Positions 7,785-15,740 of a stretch of DNA of 33,513 bases are shown here, in pieces. This DNA is from Chitinophaga pinensis (GTDB lineage: Bacteria; Bacteroidota; Bacteroidia; Chitinophagales; UBA10324): positions 1-33,513 of the forward strand of contig CAMDDP010000032.1 in the NCBI GenBank assembly GCA_945892775.1, read 5' to 3'. Within the stretch, counting starts at the first letter, position 1; every line of letters starts with the position of its first letter. The notes below the pieces were generated by a model. The model was not told the origin of the DNA, searched no databases, and saw only the letters and a program-made list of their open reading frames with translations. The position numbers and the translations under genes are program-made.

Positions 7785-8645
7785 TTATTTAAGAGTTGGA
7801 CAATTATTTGGGTTCAATTTATTTTCCTGTTTGTTAACATTCAATTTATAGGTAATTGTAATTCCGGGAAAAAAATACCAGTCTTTATTTTTTAAATCTC
7901 CTCTTATTTGTCCCTTCGAAAAATGTAACTTGGTTGAATCTGTTGCCACTTCATAACTTCTATCACTTAAGTTGAGCGCTGTTTGACCCTTTACAGCAAG
8001 CATTTCAGCTCTGTTTGGAAAAAATGTGCTGACATCATCCAGATAATCAGTAAATGTTTTTCTCATAGCGCAGTCAGCAGAAACACACCAATGTTCACCC
8101 ATTCTGAATTTAATACCAACGCCTAATGGAATTGAAATTTGTGTTAAACGGTAAGTTGTAATTCCTTTTTGTGATGGAAGACCCTGACCTTCTGTACCCA
8201 GCGGTTGAAGGTCTATCCATTGCCCGTTGTAAAACGCCTGCGGACTAAAATGAAAAATGGCAAATCCAGCTTCTAGGTAGGGCGATAATTTGCGGGTATA
8301 ACTTTCTCCCTGCCATCCTAAAATATTCCATTCCCCCATTAAACTTGCTTCGGTTATGTAGCTTCGAAAGGATAAGTTTCTGCGAATTCGAAATTCCTGG
8401 CCGGCATTATTTCTTTCATCACTACCAGTAATTAAACCATAGGTAGCGGCAGCTCTTATTGAAAAATGCCAACGAGGATTGTATTTATAAACCAATCCTG
8501 TAGCCCATTGCGTTTCAGAAGGGGCAAAGGCAACTGGCGATAAGTCTCCTAAGTAATTTGTAATCCCACCAAACGCACCTATCTCCGCTTTTTGTGAAAA
8601 AGCATTTGTAGTAAAAAATAAAAACAAAAGGAACACATTTCTCAT
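7785..8645 (-). CDS. PorG-like (DUF6089) outer-membrane beta-barrel protein
   Basis: The 286-residue protein has a signal peptide (about 1-18, ending NAFSQ), then EIGAFGGITNYLGDLSP at 21-37. This is the start signature of the DUF6089 family that includes the type IX secretion protein PorG. Alternating hydrophobic and aromatic strands continue to the end (WYFFPGITITYKLNV). In the T9SS, PorG-type barrels anchor the PorK/PorN ring to the outer membrane; that role is inferred here from family resemblance. gldB and two T9SS sorting domains in the window show that the organism uses this secretion route. First gene of the five-gene minus-strand operon, behind a good promoter. Confidence 0.75.
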   Translation of the reverse strand: MRNVFLLFLFFTTNAFSQKAEIGAFGGITNYLGDLSPVAFAPSETQWATGLVYKYNPRWHFSIRAAATYGLITGSDERNNAGQEFRIRRNLSFRSYITEASLMGEWNILGWQGESYTRKLSPYLEAGFAIFHFSPQAFYNGQWIDLQPLGTEGQGLPSQKGITTYRLTQISIPLGVGIKFRMGEHWCVSADCAMRKTFTDYLDDVSTFFPNRAEMLAVKGQTALNLSDRSYEVATDSTKLHFSKGQIRGDLKNKDWYFFPGITITYKLNVNKQENKLNPNNCPTLK

Positions 8646-8674
8646 TATTGATGAATTTTAAATTTTTACAATTG

Positions 8675-8704
8675 CAAAAATAATTGGTCCGTAAATAATT
8701 TCAA
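8675..8704 (-). promoter_or_regulatory. Promoter of the porG-like / symporter / M23 / bcp / hydrolase operon
   Basis: On the minus strand TTG (8704-8702), a 19-base spacer and TATTTTTG (8682-8675) match the Bacteroidota -33/-7 promoter pattern exactly. The box ends 29 bases before the ATG at 8645. No other clear promoter lies within the following four genes, which are packed with gaps of -14 to 29 bases. Confidence 0.65.
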
Positions 8705-8889
8705 CTAGAACTTTCTAACAATTCAATTCAAAAAGTAACGAAAGAATTAGTAGTGTTTTACAAAATGAAGTTCTCAACTTAAATTATTATTCAACTTTTC
8801 TAACCCATATAAAAGTTAGGGCTAATGTTTTATAGTATTTCTATAATTCAGGTCTTTATTTTTATTTGTAATTCATTTGCATTCAAAAC

Positions 8890-8918
8890 TTGAAAATTGA
8901 ATTGTTGGGTTACATTTG
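8890..8918 (+). promoter_or_regulatory. Promoter of the HU / TPR / small basic protein / rng operon
   Basis: TTG at 8890-8892, an 18-base spacer and TACATTTG at 8911-8918 match the Bacteroidota consensus exactly. This predicts a leader of about 40 bases before the ATG at 8964. Confidence 0.7.
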
Positions 8919-8963
8919 CACCCCTCTTAAATAAAAACCTAAAGAGCTGTAAATCATAGTTGA

Positions 8964-9272
8964 ATGAGAAAATCTGAATTAATAGTTAAGATTGCGGAAA
9001 AGACCGGACTACCAAAGAATGATGTATTGATTTCGATGGAGGCATTTTTTAAAGAAGTAAAGGAATCATTAAAGCTAGGGGATAATGTTTACCTCAGAGG
9101 CTTTGGGAGTTTTGTAGTGAAAAAACGAGCTTCAAAAATTGGCCGTATTATTACCCGAAATGAAAGTATTGTGATACCTGAACATTACATTCCTGCCTTT
9201 AAACCTGCGAAGGTTTTTATTGATCGTGTTAAAAGTGCTAATGGCAAGAAAGCTGCTGCTGAGAAAAAATAA
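8964..9272 (+). CDS. HU/IHF-family DNA-binding protein
   Basis: This is a 102-residue histone-like protein. It has the helical N-terminal dimer region (MRKSELIVKIAEKTGLPKND), the VYLRGFGSFVVKKR signature at about 42-55, and a beta-arm (about 56-80) in which the usual arm Pro is part of VIPEHY. FKPAKVFIDRV is the conserved end of the domain, followed by a short basic tail (NGKKAAAEKK). Members bend DNA and organise the nucleoid; this one is of the Bacteroidota IHF-like type rather than classical HU. It leads an operon with a TPR protein and RNase G, a pairing commonly seen in this phylum. Confidence 0.93.
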   Translation: MRKSELIVKIAEKTGLPKNDVLISMEAFFKEVKESLKLGDNVYLRGFGSFVVKKRASKIGRIITRNESIVIPEHYIPAFKPAKVFIDRVKSANGKKAAAEKK

Positions 9273-9278
9273 TTTCCG

Positions 9279-10133
9279 TTGAGTAAAACAAGAATCCAAC
9301 AAAGCCTTTTAATACTCGCGGGAGTAGGATTGGTTCTTTTTTTGTATTTTTTCGGGGATAAAAAAAACAGACCTGTGACCGCAGAAAAGGGTCCGATGCA
9401 GGGCAGTGAAATGCCTAACAGAACTAGCACAATGTCATTTGACAAATTACTAGAATTGGCAGCTGGTACATTAACTAAGGAGCAAAAAGATTCTGTTGCT
9501 TTTTTACAAAAGTTGATCGATAATTCATCGGAAACTAAAAAAGCAAAAATGATAGAAAACTTGGCAAATCTTTGGGCCCGCACCCAAAATTTAATTGTAA
9601 GCGCACATTATTTTGAAGAGGTTGCAAAACGAGACTCTACAAAAGATAAATGGAAAACGGCGGGCGATTATTATTTTGTGGGCCTACAAAACACAGGAGA
9701 TACAGCTGCTAAGCTGTTCGCTGGTCAAAGATCTTTTGAATGTTATGCTGTGGCATCTCGGTTTGATACTTCGGACACTAAAATCAAAGTGTTGGAAGCG
9801 GTGAGTTTGATTGATGGGGTTGGAAATGTGATGGGTGGAGTTTTACTTTTAAAGGAAGTAGAAAAAACAGACCCCGACAACGAACTGATGAATGTGACTT
9901 TGGGGCGTCTCGCCATTGTTTCTGGTCAGTATACAAAAGCAATACCCCGATTGGAGCGATTGGTTAAGTTGTATCCAACAAATACGGAAGCTTATTTTCA
10001 CCTCGGAGGTGCATATAGGGCGACAGGAAAAAAAAATGAAGCAATAAAAATGTTTGAGAAGTGCAAGGAACTAGAAAAATCACCTTCGTTTCAAAAACAG
10101 ATGGACGAATACATTAATCAAATAAAAAATTAA
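9279..10133 (+). CDS. Membrane-anchored TPR protein, function unknown
   Basis: The 284-residue protein starts with TTG at 9279, six bases after the HU stop. I keep this start because it supplies an N-terminal hydrophobic anchor (LLILAGVGLVLFLYFFG, about 10-26), and the next Met lies at residue 40, after the anchor. The C-terminal half has tetratricopeptide repeats: LMNVTLGRLAIVSGQYTKAI (about 204-223) and AYFHLGGAYRATGKKNEAIK (about 238-257). The region between is charged and helical. TPRs usually bind partner proteins. Its position between a nucleoid protein and RNase G could suggest a scaffold at the membrane, but nothing in the sequence names a partner. Confidence 0.85.
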   Translation: MSKTRIQQSLLILAGVGLVLFLYFFGDKKNRPVTAEKGPMQGSEMPNRTSTMSFDKLLELAAGTLTKEQKDSVAFLQKLIDNSSETKKAKMIENLANLWARTQNLIVSAHYFEEVAKRDSTKDKWKTAGDYYFVGLQNTGDTAAKLFAGQRSFECYAVASRFDTSDTKIKVLEAVSLIDGVGNVMGGVLLLKEVEKTDPDNELMNVTLGRLAIVSGQYTKAIPRLERLVKLYPTNTEAYFHLGGAYRATGKKNEAIKMFEKCKELEKSPSFQKQMDEYINQIKN

Positions 10134-10138
10134 AATCT

Positions 10139-10234
10139 ATGCCAAGCGGTAAGAAAAGAAAGCGTCATAAAATGGCGACCCACAAGCGCAAAAAAAGATT
10201 ACGCAAGAACAGACATAAAAAGAAAAACAAGTAG
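10139..10234 (+). CDS. 31-residue highly basic AURKAIP1/COX24-domain protein (ribosome-associated type)
   Basis: The frame ATG 10139 to TAG 10234 encodes 31 residues, of which about 20 are Lys, Arg or His. It begins MPSGKKRKRHKMATHKRKKR and ends RLRKNRHKKKNK. The core K-R-x-K-M-x-x-H-K-x-K-K-R is the AURKAIP1/COX24 (DUF1713) pattern, known in mitochondria as small-subunit ribosomal protein mS38 and often found as a tiny gene in Bacteroidota. The gene starts five bases after the TPR stop and lies upstream of RNase G. Ribosome association is inferred from family and composition. Confidence 0.85.
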   Translation: MPSGKKRKRHKMATHKRKKRLRKNRHKKKNK

Positions 10235-10428
10235 TATTGTTTTTTTGAAAAGTATCTCTGCTATTTTTTCATTTAGCTTTCTATATGATAAGTGTAAGTG
10301 GAAAACAAAAACTCATTGATAGAGTTGCTTTTTTAATCGAACATAAAATTTGAAAATCTTTACCCTCGACTGCCATCTATTGTGGTCGGGTCTGTTTTAT
10401 TTTAAGGTATAAGTAACAAAAAAGTGTA

Positions 10429-12066
10429 ATGGCAGACGAGAATATCAATAACCAGCCACCCGAATTAATTGATAAGACTGTAAAAAAACAGCCTGCTCAG
10501 TTAACAAGGGAGTTGTATGTGAACACTACTGCGAGTGGTGGAATTGAAATTGCATTGCTCGAAGATAAAAAGTTGGTTGAAATACAGCAGGACCAGCTCA
10601 ATTCTTCTTTTTCCATTGGCGATATTGTAGTGGCTCGACTGCAAAAAGTATTGCCAGGGTTAAATGCCGCTTTTGTTGACATTGGATTTCAAAAAAACGG
10701 ATTTCTGCATTACTCCGACCTCGGCTCACAAATTCGTTCGGTTCAGAAGTACACCAATATGGCAATTGCTGGGCAGGTTACAGGTGATCTTTCAAACTTT
10801 AAAATAGAACCCGAAACTTATAAAACAGGTCGTATAGGAAATGTATTCAGTAAGCGCGATCCCGTTTTGGTTCAAATTACAAAAGAACCAATAAGTACAA
10901 AAGGCCATCGCCTCAGTTGTGATATTTCATTGGCTGGAAGATATGTGGTATTGATTCCTTTTAAGAATGAAATTAATATCTCGAAAAAGATTACCTCGGG
11001 CGACGAACGCAAACGATTGTTGCGATTGGTAGAAAGTATTCGGCCGAAAAACTTTGGTGTTATTGTAAGAACAGTGGCTGAAGGAAAAACTGTTGCCGAT
11101 TTGCATGAAGACATTGAAACCATGAGCAAGAAGTGGAACGAAATGTCAATTGCGTTAAAAGATGCAGTTGCTCCGCGGAAAGTACTAAGCGAGATGGATA
11201 AGACTTCAACAATGCTTCGGGATATGTTGAATCCTTCATTCAACAAAATTGTTGTTACCAGCAAGGAGATGTTCGATGATATTCGCACTTACATAAGCCG
11301 GATTGCTCCTGATAAAGAAAACATTGTACAGTTATATTCTGGCAAAACACCATTGTTCGACCAGTTTGATATCACGCGTCAGATAAAATCAACTTTCGGA
11401 AAAACTGTAAATCTTGATAGTGGTGCTTATTTAATTATTGAACATACCGAAGCGTTGCATGTGGTGGATGTGAACAGCGGCCACAAAATGGGCAACGACG
11501 ATAACATGGAAGGCAATGCCATGAAGGTGAACATGGAAGCTGCTGAAGAAATTGCCCGCCAGCTTCGTCTTCGTGATATCGGCGGAATTATAGTGATTGA
11601 TTTTATTGATGTTCGCAATCCTGAAAACAAACGGATACTTAATAATGCAATGATGAATTTTATGAAGGCCGATAAAGCCCGTCATACAATTTTACCATTA
11701 AGTAAATTCGGCATCATGCAAATAACACGGCAGCGTGTGAAGCCGCAAATAAATATTGTTACATCAGAAAACTGCCCGGCCTGCAATGGCACCGGATTAA
11801 TTGGTCCTTCTATTTTGTTATCTGATGATATTGAAAAGAAACTCGAGCATCTGATAACTAAACAGAATCAGAAAAAAATTACCCTCTTCGTTCATCCGTA
11901 TCTCGAATCGTATTTCAAGCAGGGAATTATGTTTTCATCCATTCAATGGAAGTGGCGCCGCAAGTATGGTCAGTGGGTTACCATTGATAGCAGCGAATCG
12001 AACCCCATTAACGAATATCATTTTTATGATAAGAACGGGGAAGAGATTGAGGTGGAGGCGAAGTAA
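10429..12066 (+). CDS. rng: Ribonuclease G/E family endoribonuclease
   Basis: This 545-residue enzyme cuts single-stranded AU-rich RNA in rRNA maturation and mRNA decay. After a short tail come the S1 domain (about 45-140: IGDIVVARLQKVLPGLNAAFVDIG and GFLHYSD), an RNase-H-like and 5'-sensor region, and the DNase I-like catalytic part with metal-binding aspartates in HVVDVNSGH (about 341-349) and IIVIDFIDVR (about 386-395). The zinc-link CPACNGTG has C449 and C452, which join subunits in RNase E/G. It lacks the long C-terminal degradosome scaffold of E. coli RNase E, so it is RNase G-like. It is the last gene after HU, TPR and the basic peptide, although a 194-base gap precedes it. Confidence 0.95.
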   Translation: MADENINNQPPELIDKTVKKQPAQLTRELYVNTTASGGIEIALLEDKKLVEIQQDQLNSSFSIGDIVVARLQKVLPGLNAAFVDIGFQKNGFLHYSDLGSQIRSVQKYTNMAIAGQVTGDLSNFKIEPETYKTGRIGNVFSKRDPVLVQITKEPISTKGHRLSCDISLAGRYVVLIPFKNEINISKKITSGDERKRLLRLVESIRPKNFGVIVRTVAEGKTVADLHEDIETMSKKWNEMSIALKDAVAPRKVLSEMDKTSTMLRDMLNPSFNKIVVTSKEMFDDIRTYISRIAPDKENIVQLYSGKTPLFDQFDITRQIKSTFGKTVNLDSGAYLIIEHTEALHVVDVNSGHKMGNDDNMEGNAMKVNMEAAEEIARQLRLRDIGGIIVIDFIDVRNPENKRILNNAMMNFMKADKARHTILPLSKFGIMQITRQRVKPQINIVTSENCPACNGTGLIGPSILLSDDIEKKLEHLITKQNQKKITLFVHPYLESYFKQGIMFSSIQWKWRRKYGQWVTIDSSESNPINEYHFYDKNGEEIEVEAK

Positions 12067-12119
12067 ATTTCTCTCTCAATAAAAACTCATTAAACTCTGT
12101 ATACACTGGGGTTAAAGTA

Positions 12120-13643
12120 TTACGGAAACAACCTTCCATACATCCGCGGAAACGGAATGGTCTCGCGCACATGCGGCAACTTGCAAACCCACGCCACCAA
12201 TCTTTCCAATCCCAATCCGAAGCCTGAGTGTTTTACTGAACCGTAACGGCGCAAATCTAGGTACCATTCGAATGCTTCCATTGGTAATTTGTGTTCAATG
12301 ATTTTTTCTTTCAGTAAATTAATATCAGTTTCTCTTTCGCCACCGCCTATAATTTCTCCATAACCTTCAGGGGCTAAAACATCAACTCCCTTTGCTAAGT
12401 GTGGTGCATTCTTATCGCGCTTCAGATAAAATGCTTTCACTTCGTGCGGCCAGTTGTAAACCATAATCGGAATATCAAACAAGCGGGTGAGCACGGTTTC
12501 ATCAGAACCACCGAAATCATCGCCGCGCTGAAAATTCTTTGCAGAGTTCAACCAGTTTGGAATGTTGCGCTCGTCTTCTTCCAGATCTTTCAATTCATTT
12601 TTCAGTGAATCAATTTTATTCTGGTTGAAAGCAATTTCACCTTTCTTCATTCCTGCATCTTTCAGTTTTGCCTCGCGCTCTTCGGTTTCCTTTTTCACTT
12701 CAGCAATTCTGTCCTGCACTTTTTTCAAATCTCCTTCCAGAAGTTTGATGCTGTTTTTTCCATCCACATCTTTCTTTCCTAGAATCATATCCACCGCATC
12801 ATCATAAGCAATGCGAGGAAACGGACGATTAATATTTTTCAGAATGGAAATATCGCGACCAATAATTTTAAATTCCTCTTCGCACACCTCCACCAATTCA
12901 TTTACTACAAATTTCATCATCGCTTCAATCACATCCATGTTCATGTCTAAATCATAAAAGGCCATTTCAGGTTCTATCATCCAGAACTCCGATAAGTGTC
13001 GGCGTGTTTTTGATTTTTCTGCTCTGAAAGTAGGACCGAAAGTGTAAATTTTATTGAAAGCCATTGCCATTGCTTCGCCATATAATTGGCCACTTTGGCT
13101 TAGGTAAGCGGGTGTTCCATAAAAATCAGTTTCAAATAAATTGCTGGTGCCTTCGCAAGCGTTGCCAGTAAAAATTGGGGCATCCATTTGTACAAAATCA
13201 TTTGATTGAAAAAATTTGTGGATTGAAAAAATCATCTTGTTGCGGATGCGCATAATTGCCCACTGCCGCTGCGTGCGCAACCACAAGTGTCTTTCATCCA
13301 TCAGAAAATCTACTCCATGTTCTTTTTTCGATATCGGAAATTCCTCAGCAATTGAAATAACTTCAACACTTGTTGCATGAATTTCATAGCCACCCATTTG
13401 CCTTTCGTCTTTCACTACCTTTCCGATGATGGTGCAAGAACTTTCCTGTGTTAAATTTTTTGAACTTTCAAAGGATTCTGTGCTCACACTTTTTTCATCT
13501 ACTACACACTGGCAGTATCCGAAGCCATCGCGCAGCACTATAAAAAATAATCCCTTGCCGGATCGTTTGTTGTAAACCCATCCGTGCAATTGCACTTCCT
13601 GATCTTCATACTTAGCGAGGTCTTTAATGAAAACAGATGTCAT
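12120..13643 (-). CDS. asnS: Asparagine-tRNA ligase with a coiled-coil insertion
   Basis: This class IIb synthetase charges tRNA-Asn. The anticodon-binding OB domain covers residues about 15-100. The catalytic domain holds motif 2 (FRAEKSKTRRHLSEFWMIEPE, from 206) and motif 3 (GFGLGLERLV, 474-483); EIIGGGERE at 430-438 is the conserved ATP/Asn site strand. At 507 residues it is about 40 longer than E. coli AsnRS. The extra length is mostly a strongly charged helical stretch at about 300-360 (GDLKKVQDRIAEVKKE and LKNELKDLEEDERN), which is heptad-like and sits between motifs 2 and 3. The gene is alone on its strand. A weak -7-like TACTTTAG lies 22 bases before its ATG. Confidence 0.95.
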   Translation of the reverse strand: MTSVFIKDLAKYEDQEVQLHGWVYNKRSGKGLFFIVLRDGFGYCQCVVDEKSVSTESFESSKNLTQESSCTIIGKVVKDERQMGGYEIHATSVEVISIAEEFPISKKEHGVDFLMDERHLWLRTQRQWAIMRIRNKMIFSIHKFFQSNDFVQMDAPIFTGNACEGTSNLFETDFYGTPAYLSQSGQLYGEAMAMAFNKIYTFGPTFRAEKSKTRRHLSEFWMIEPEMAFYDLDMNMDVIEAMMKFVVNELVEVCEEEFKIIGRDISILKNINRPFPRIAYDDAVDMILGKKDVDGKNSIKLLEGDLKKVQDRIAEVKKETEEREAKLKDAGMKKGEIAFNQNKIDSLKNELKDLEEDERNIPNWLNSAKNFQRGDDFGGSDETVLTRLFDIPIMVYNWPHEVKAFYLKRDKNAPHLAKGVDVLAPEGYGEIIGGGERETDINLLKEKIIEHKLPMEAFEWYLDLRRYGSVKHSGFGLGLERLVAWVCKLPHVRETIPFPRMYGRLFP

Positions 13644-13768
13644 CCTGAATTATAAAATTAAGGCGCTAAAGTAAATGTTTGCAAGTGAATTAGGTCGTAC
13701 CGATGGAAGGTGAAATAAAAAATATTTAGAGGGTATATATTAATGGTGGCTTTCCATTTAAGAAACAG

Positions 13769-15625
13769 TTAGTACTTCAGGTAAGCATTATATAAAGATT
13801 GCAGATATGCCCGTGCTGTATCAAGTGAAGAGTGCAACGAGTCATTGGAATAATATGGCCACGACAAACATCTAAATGTGTTGCTATATGCAATGGTATC
13901 ATTTTTACTTACCCATCCAAAGCCATCATCGAAAGAGTAGTATGCGAAATTTTTTCTAGATGGATTTAATAAATCATTACTCCAAATAAAATCATTAGCA
14001 TTAATTTTTAATTGGTGTAGTAGTGTGGAGGCAATATCGGTTTGTGAACCAATGGATGAAATTCTTTTTCCTCTTAATTTGTCATTCAGCGCACCTCCAG
14101 TAATTATCAAAGGAATATGATGAACAGCGGGCATATAAGTTTCTCTATTATAAGGAAAGCGATGGCCATGGTCGGCACACAGAATAAATACAGTGTTAGC
14201 ATACCACGATTGTTTTTTTGCTTCATTAAAAAAATCGCCTAGTGTTTTATCAGTGTAATAACAAGCACTTTTGAATTGTTCATTTACATCCTGTCCTGGA
14301 AATTTTGGTTGGGTTGGAATTTCATACGGTTCGTGGCTGGTGAGTGTAATGAGGTAGGTGAAAAAAGGGAGGGGTATTTCGTTGATTTCTTTAATCGCGC
14401 GTTGAAACATGACGCCATCATATACCCCCCATTTTGAGGCGCGGTCTGAAATGGCAAAATCATTTTCTGTAATTATCTTTTCAAATCCGTTGTGAATAGC
14501 ATATGCTTTCATATTACTAAATAGAATGTCGCCGGCATAAATCAGTTGCGTGTTGTAACCTGCTTGTTTTATTTTTTGTGTGATGGAAGGTAGCTTCTCA
14601 TGTTTCTCTGTATTCCAGATGATGGATACATTTGGTTGTGCGGGAAAGCCTGAAAGTATTGAAACCAATCCTTGGTCGGTTCGGAAACCGCTTGCATAAA
14701 TATTTTCAAATAATAAACCCTCACCAATAATTTTTGAAAGGTTGGGCGTGAGCCCCTCCAATCCGCCTAATTCTTTTATTACATCAGCACCATAACTTTC
14801 AATTTGAATAAAAACAATATTAGGTTTTTCAGTATTAAAAACATTGATCAAAGAATCATTTTTTGATTTATATAAATCAGCAACTAATCGAATTGCTTGC
14901 TCTTCTTTCATAAAATTATAGGGGTTTGCCGACACATATAATTTAATATTAATCATGGATTGCATGGCATACCATGTTGTATTAATTGCCGCATGATTGG
15001 CAAATCGGTTTTGTGAAAAGTAGGCACTGCTTTCGTTAATTGGAGTTACGCCAATAGCTCCTCTAATTCCAAGAAATGAAAGCCCGCTCATTAGTAAGAA
15101 GTATGGAATATTAAGCCATCTGATTCCCCCAATTGCGATTGCAAATTTTCTTCTTCCTAAAAATTGAGCCGCATACCAGCCATAAAATACATGAGCAATA
15201 ATTAGTAGAATGTATAGCCACAATGGTGATGAACCTGCTGATGCGAACATTTCTTTTGGATTTAAAATGTTTTGAATCGCACGCATATTGAGTTTGGTAT
15301 TCCAGTTTTCATAAATACCTAAATCACCAACAAATAATAATCCCATGATAAAAAAGACAATGGGCAAATAAAATTTGAAGAATACAGGTATCATTTTTTT
15401 TTCTGCTAACAACTGAATTAAAAAGATTAGGAGTGGGAGTGTTATCAGGTAGCTGGCTAAAGAAATATCCAGCCACAATCCATGAATAAAAACGCCAATA
15501 AAATCGCTGAAAGAAAGTTGTAGTGTCTTGTGAAAAAAGTAAAGCAGAAAAATTCCTTTTTCTAAAAGGAAAAAAAGAATAAAAACTGCGAACCAATAAA
15601 TTGTAAGAGAAAACCATCTTTTCAT
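13769..15625 (-). CDS. LTA synthase-like sulfatase-superfamily membrane enzyme
   Basis: About five hydrophobic segments fill residues 1-190, followed by a periplasmic sulfatase/alkaline-phosphatase fold (about 265-600). The metal and nucleophile residues of LtaS-type phosphoglycerol transferases are present, numbered from the ATG used here: E276 in FIQIESYGAD, nucleophile T316 in ASGFRTDQG, H431 in LTSHEPYE, and D485/H486 in CADHGHRFPY. The frame extends to a TTG at 15661, but I start at ATG 15625 (MKRWFSLTIYW), just before the first membrane helix. In Gram-negative bacteria such enzymes usually modify lipids or glycans with phosphoglycerol or phosphoethanolamine rather than make lipoteichoic acid; the true product is unknown. 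Divergent from rpoN. Confidence 0.88.
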   Translation of the reverse strand: MKRWFSLTIYWFAVFILFFLLEKGIFLLYFFHKTLQLSFSDFIGVFIHGLWLDISLASYLITLPLLIFLIQLLAEKKMIPVFFKFYLPIVFFIMGLLFVGDLGIYENWNTKLNMRAIQNILNPKEMFASAGSSPLWLYILLIIAHVFYGWYAAQFLGRRKFAIAIGGIRWLNIPYFLLMSGLSFLGIRGAIGVTPINESSAYFSQNRFANHAAINTTWYAMQSMINIKLYVSANPYNFMKEEQAIRLVADLYKSKNDSLINVFNTEKPNIVFIQIESYGADVIKELGGLEGLTPNLSKIIGEGLLFENIYASGFRTDQGLVSILSGFPAQPNVSIIWNTEKHEKLPSITQKIKQAGYNTQLIYAGDILFSNMKAYAIHNGFEKIITENDFAISDRASKWGVYDGVMFQRAIKEINEIPLPFFTYLITLTSHEPYEIPTQPKFPGQDVNEQFKSACYYTDKTLGDFFNEAKKQSWYANTVFILCADHGHRFPYNRETYMPAVHHIPLIITGGALNDKLRGKRISSIGSQTDIASTLLHQLKINANDFIWSNDLLNPSRKNFAYYSFDDGFGWVSKNDTIAYSNTFRCLSWPYYSNDSLHSSLDTARAYLQSLYNAYLKY

Positions 15626-15712
15626 GTGGTACAAAAGAAAGTGTTCAAAAATGAAATTCAATTCTTTCTGCTAACATTATTACGAAAGCATAAACTCTTG
15701 GCTTCTACTTTA

Positions 15713-15720
15713 TATTTTTG
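15713..15720 (+). promoter_or_regulatory. -7 box upstream of rpoN
   Basis: TATTTTTG matches TAnnTTTG exactly and ends 20 bases before the rpoN ATG at 15741. A properly spaced -33 TTG is not obvious. Confidence 0.45.
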
Positions 15721-15740
15721 TCGGGTTATTAATTGTTGGT

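Larger units (their letters stand above)
8646..8963. other. 318-base divergent intergenic region
   Basis: AT-rich spacer between the minus-strand porG-like operon and the plus-strand HU operon. It holds the two outward-facing promoters listed separately. I see no RNA gene, long inverted repeat or further open reading frame in its middle (about 8710-8880). Confidence 0.6.

Noticed and set aside
10370-10400. Possible hairpin before rng (CGACTGCCA / TGGTCG)
   Set aside because: Pairing is broken and short; I could not support a terminator or RNA element.
10872-11288. Minus-strand open frame of 138 codons within rng
   Set aside because: It is a shadow of the well-supported RNase G frame, without recognisable domain, promoter or conserved motif.
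12562-12807. Plus-strand open frame of 81 codons, rich in Ser and Phe
   Set aside because: It is antisense to the coiled-coil part of asnS. Its Ser/Phe bias is what a Lys/Glu-rich helix gives on the opposite strand, and it has no start signal.
15626-15661. TTG start giving 12 more residues to the LTA-synthase-like protein
   Set aside because: The ATG at 15625 directly precedes the first membrane helix, and the extension adds nothing recognisable.
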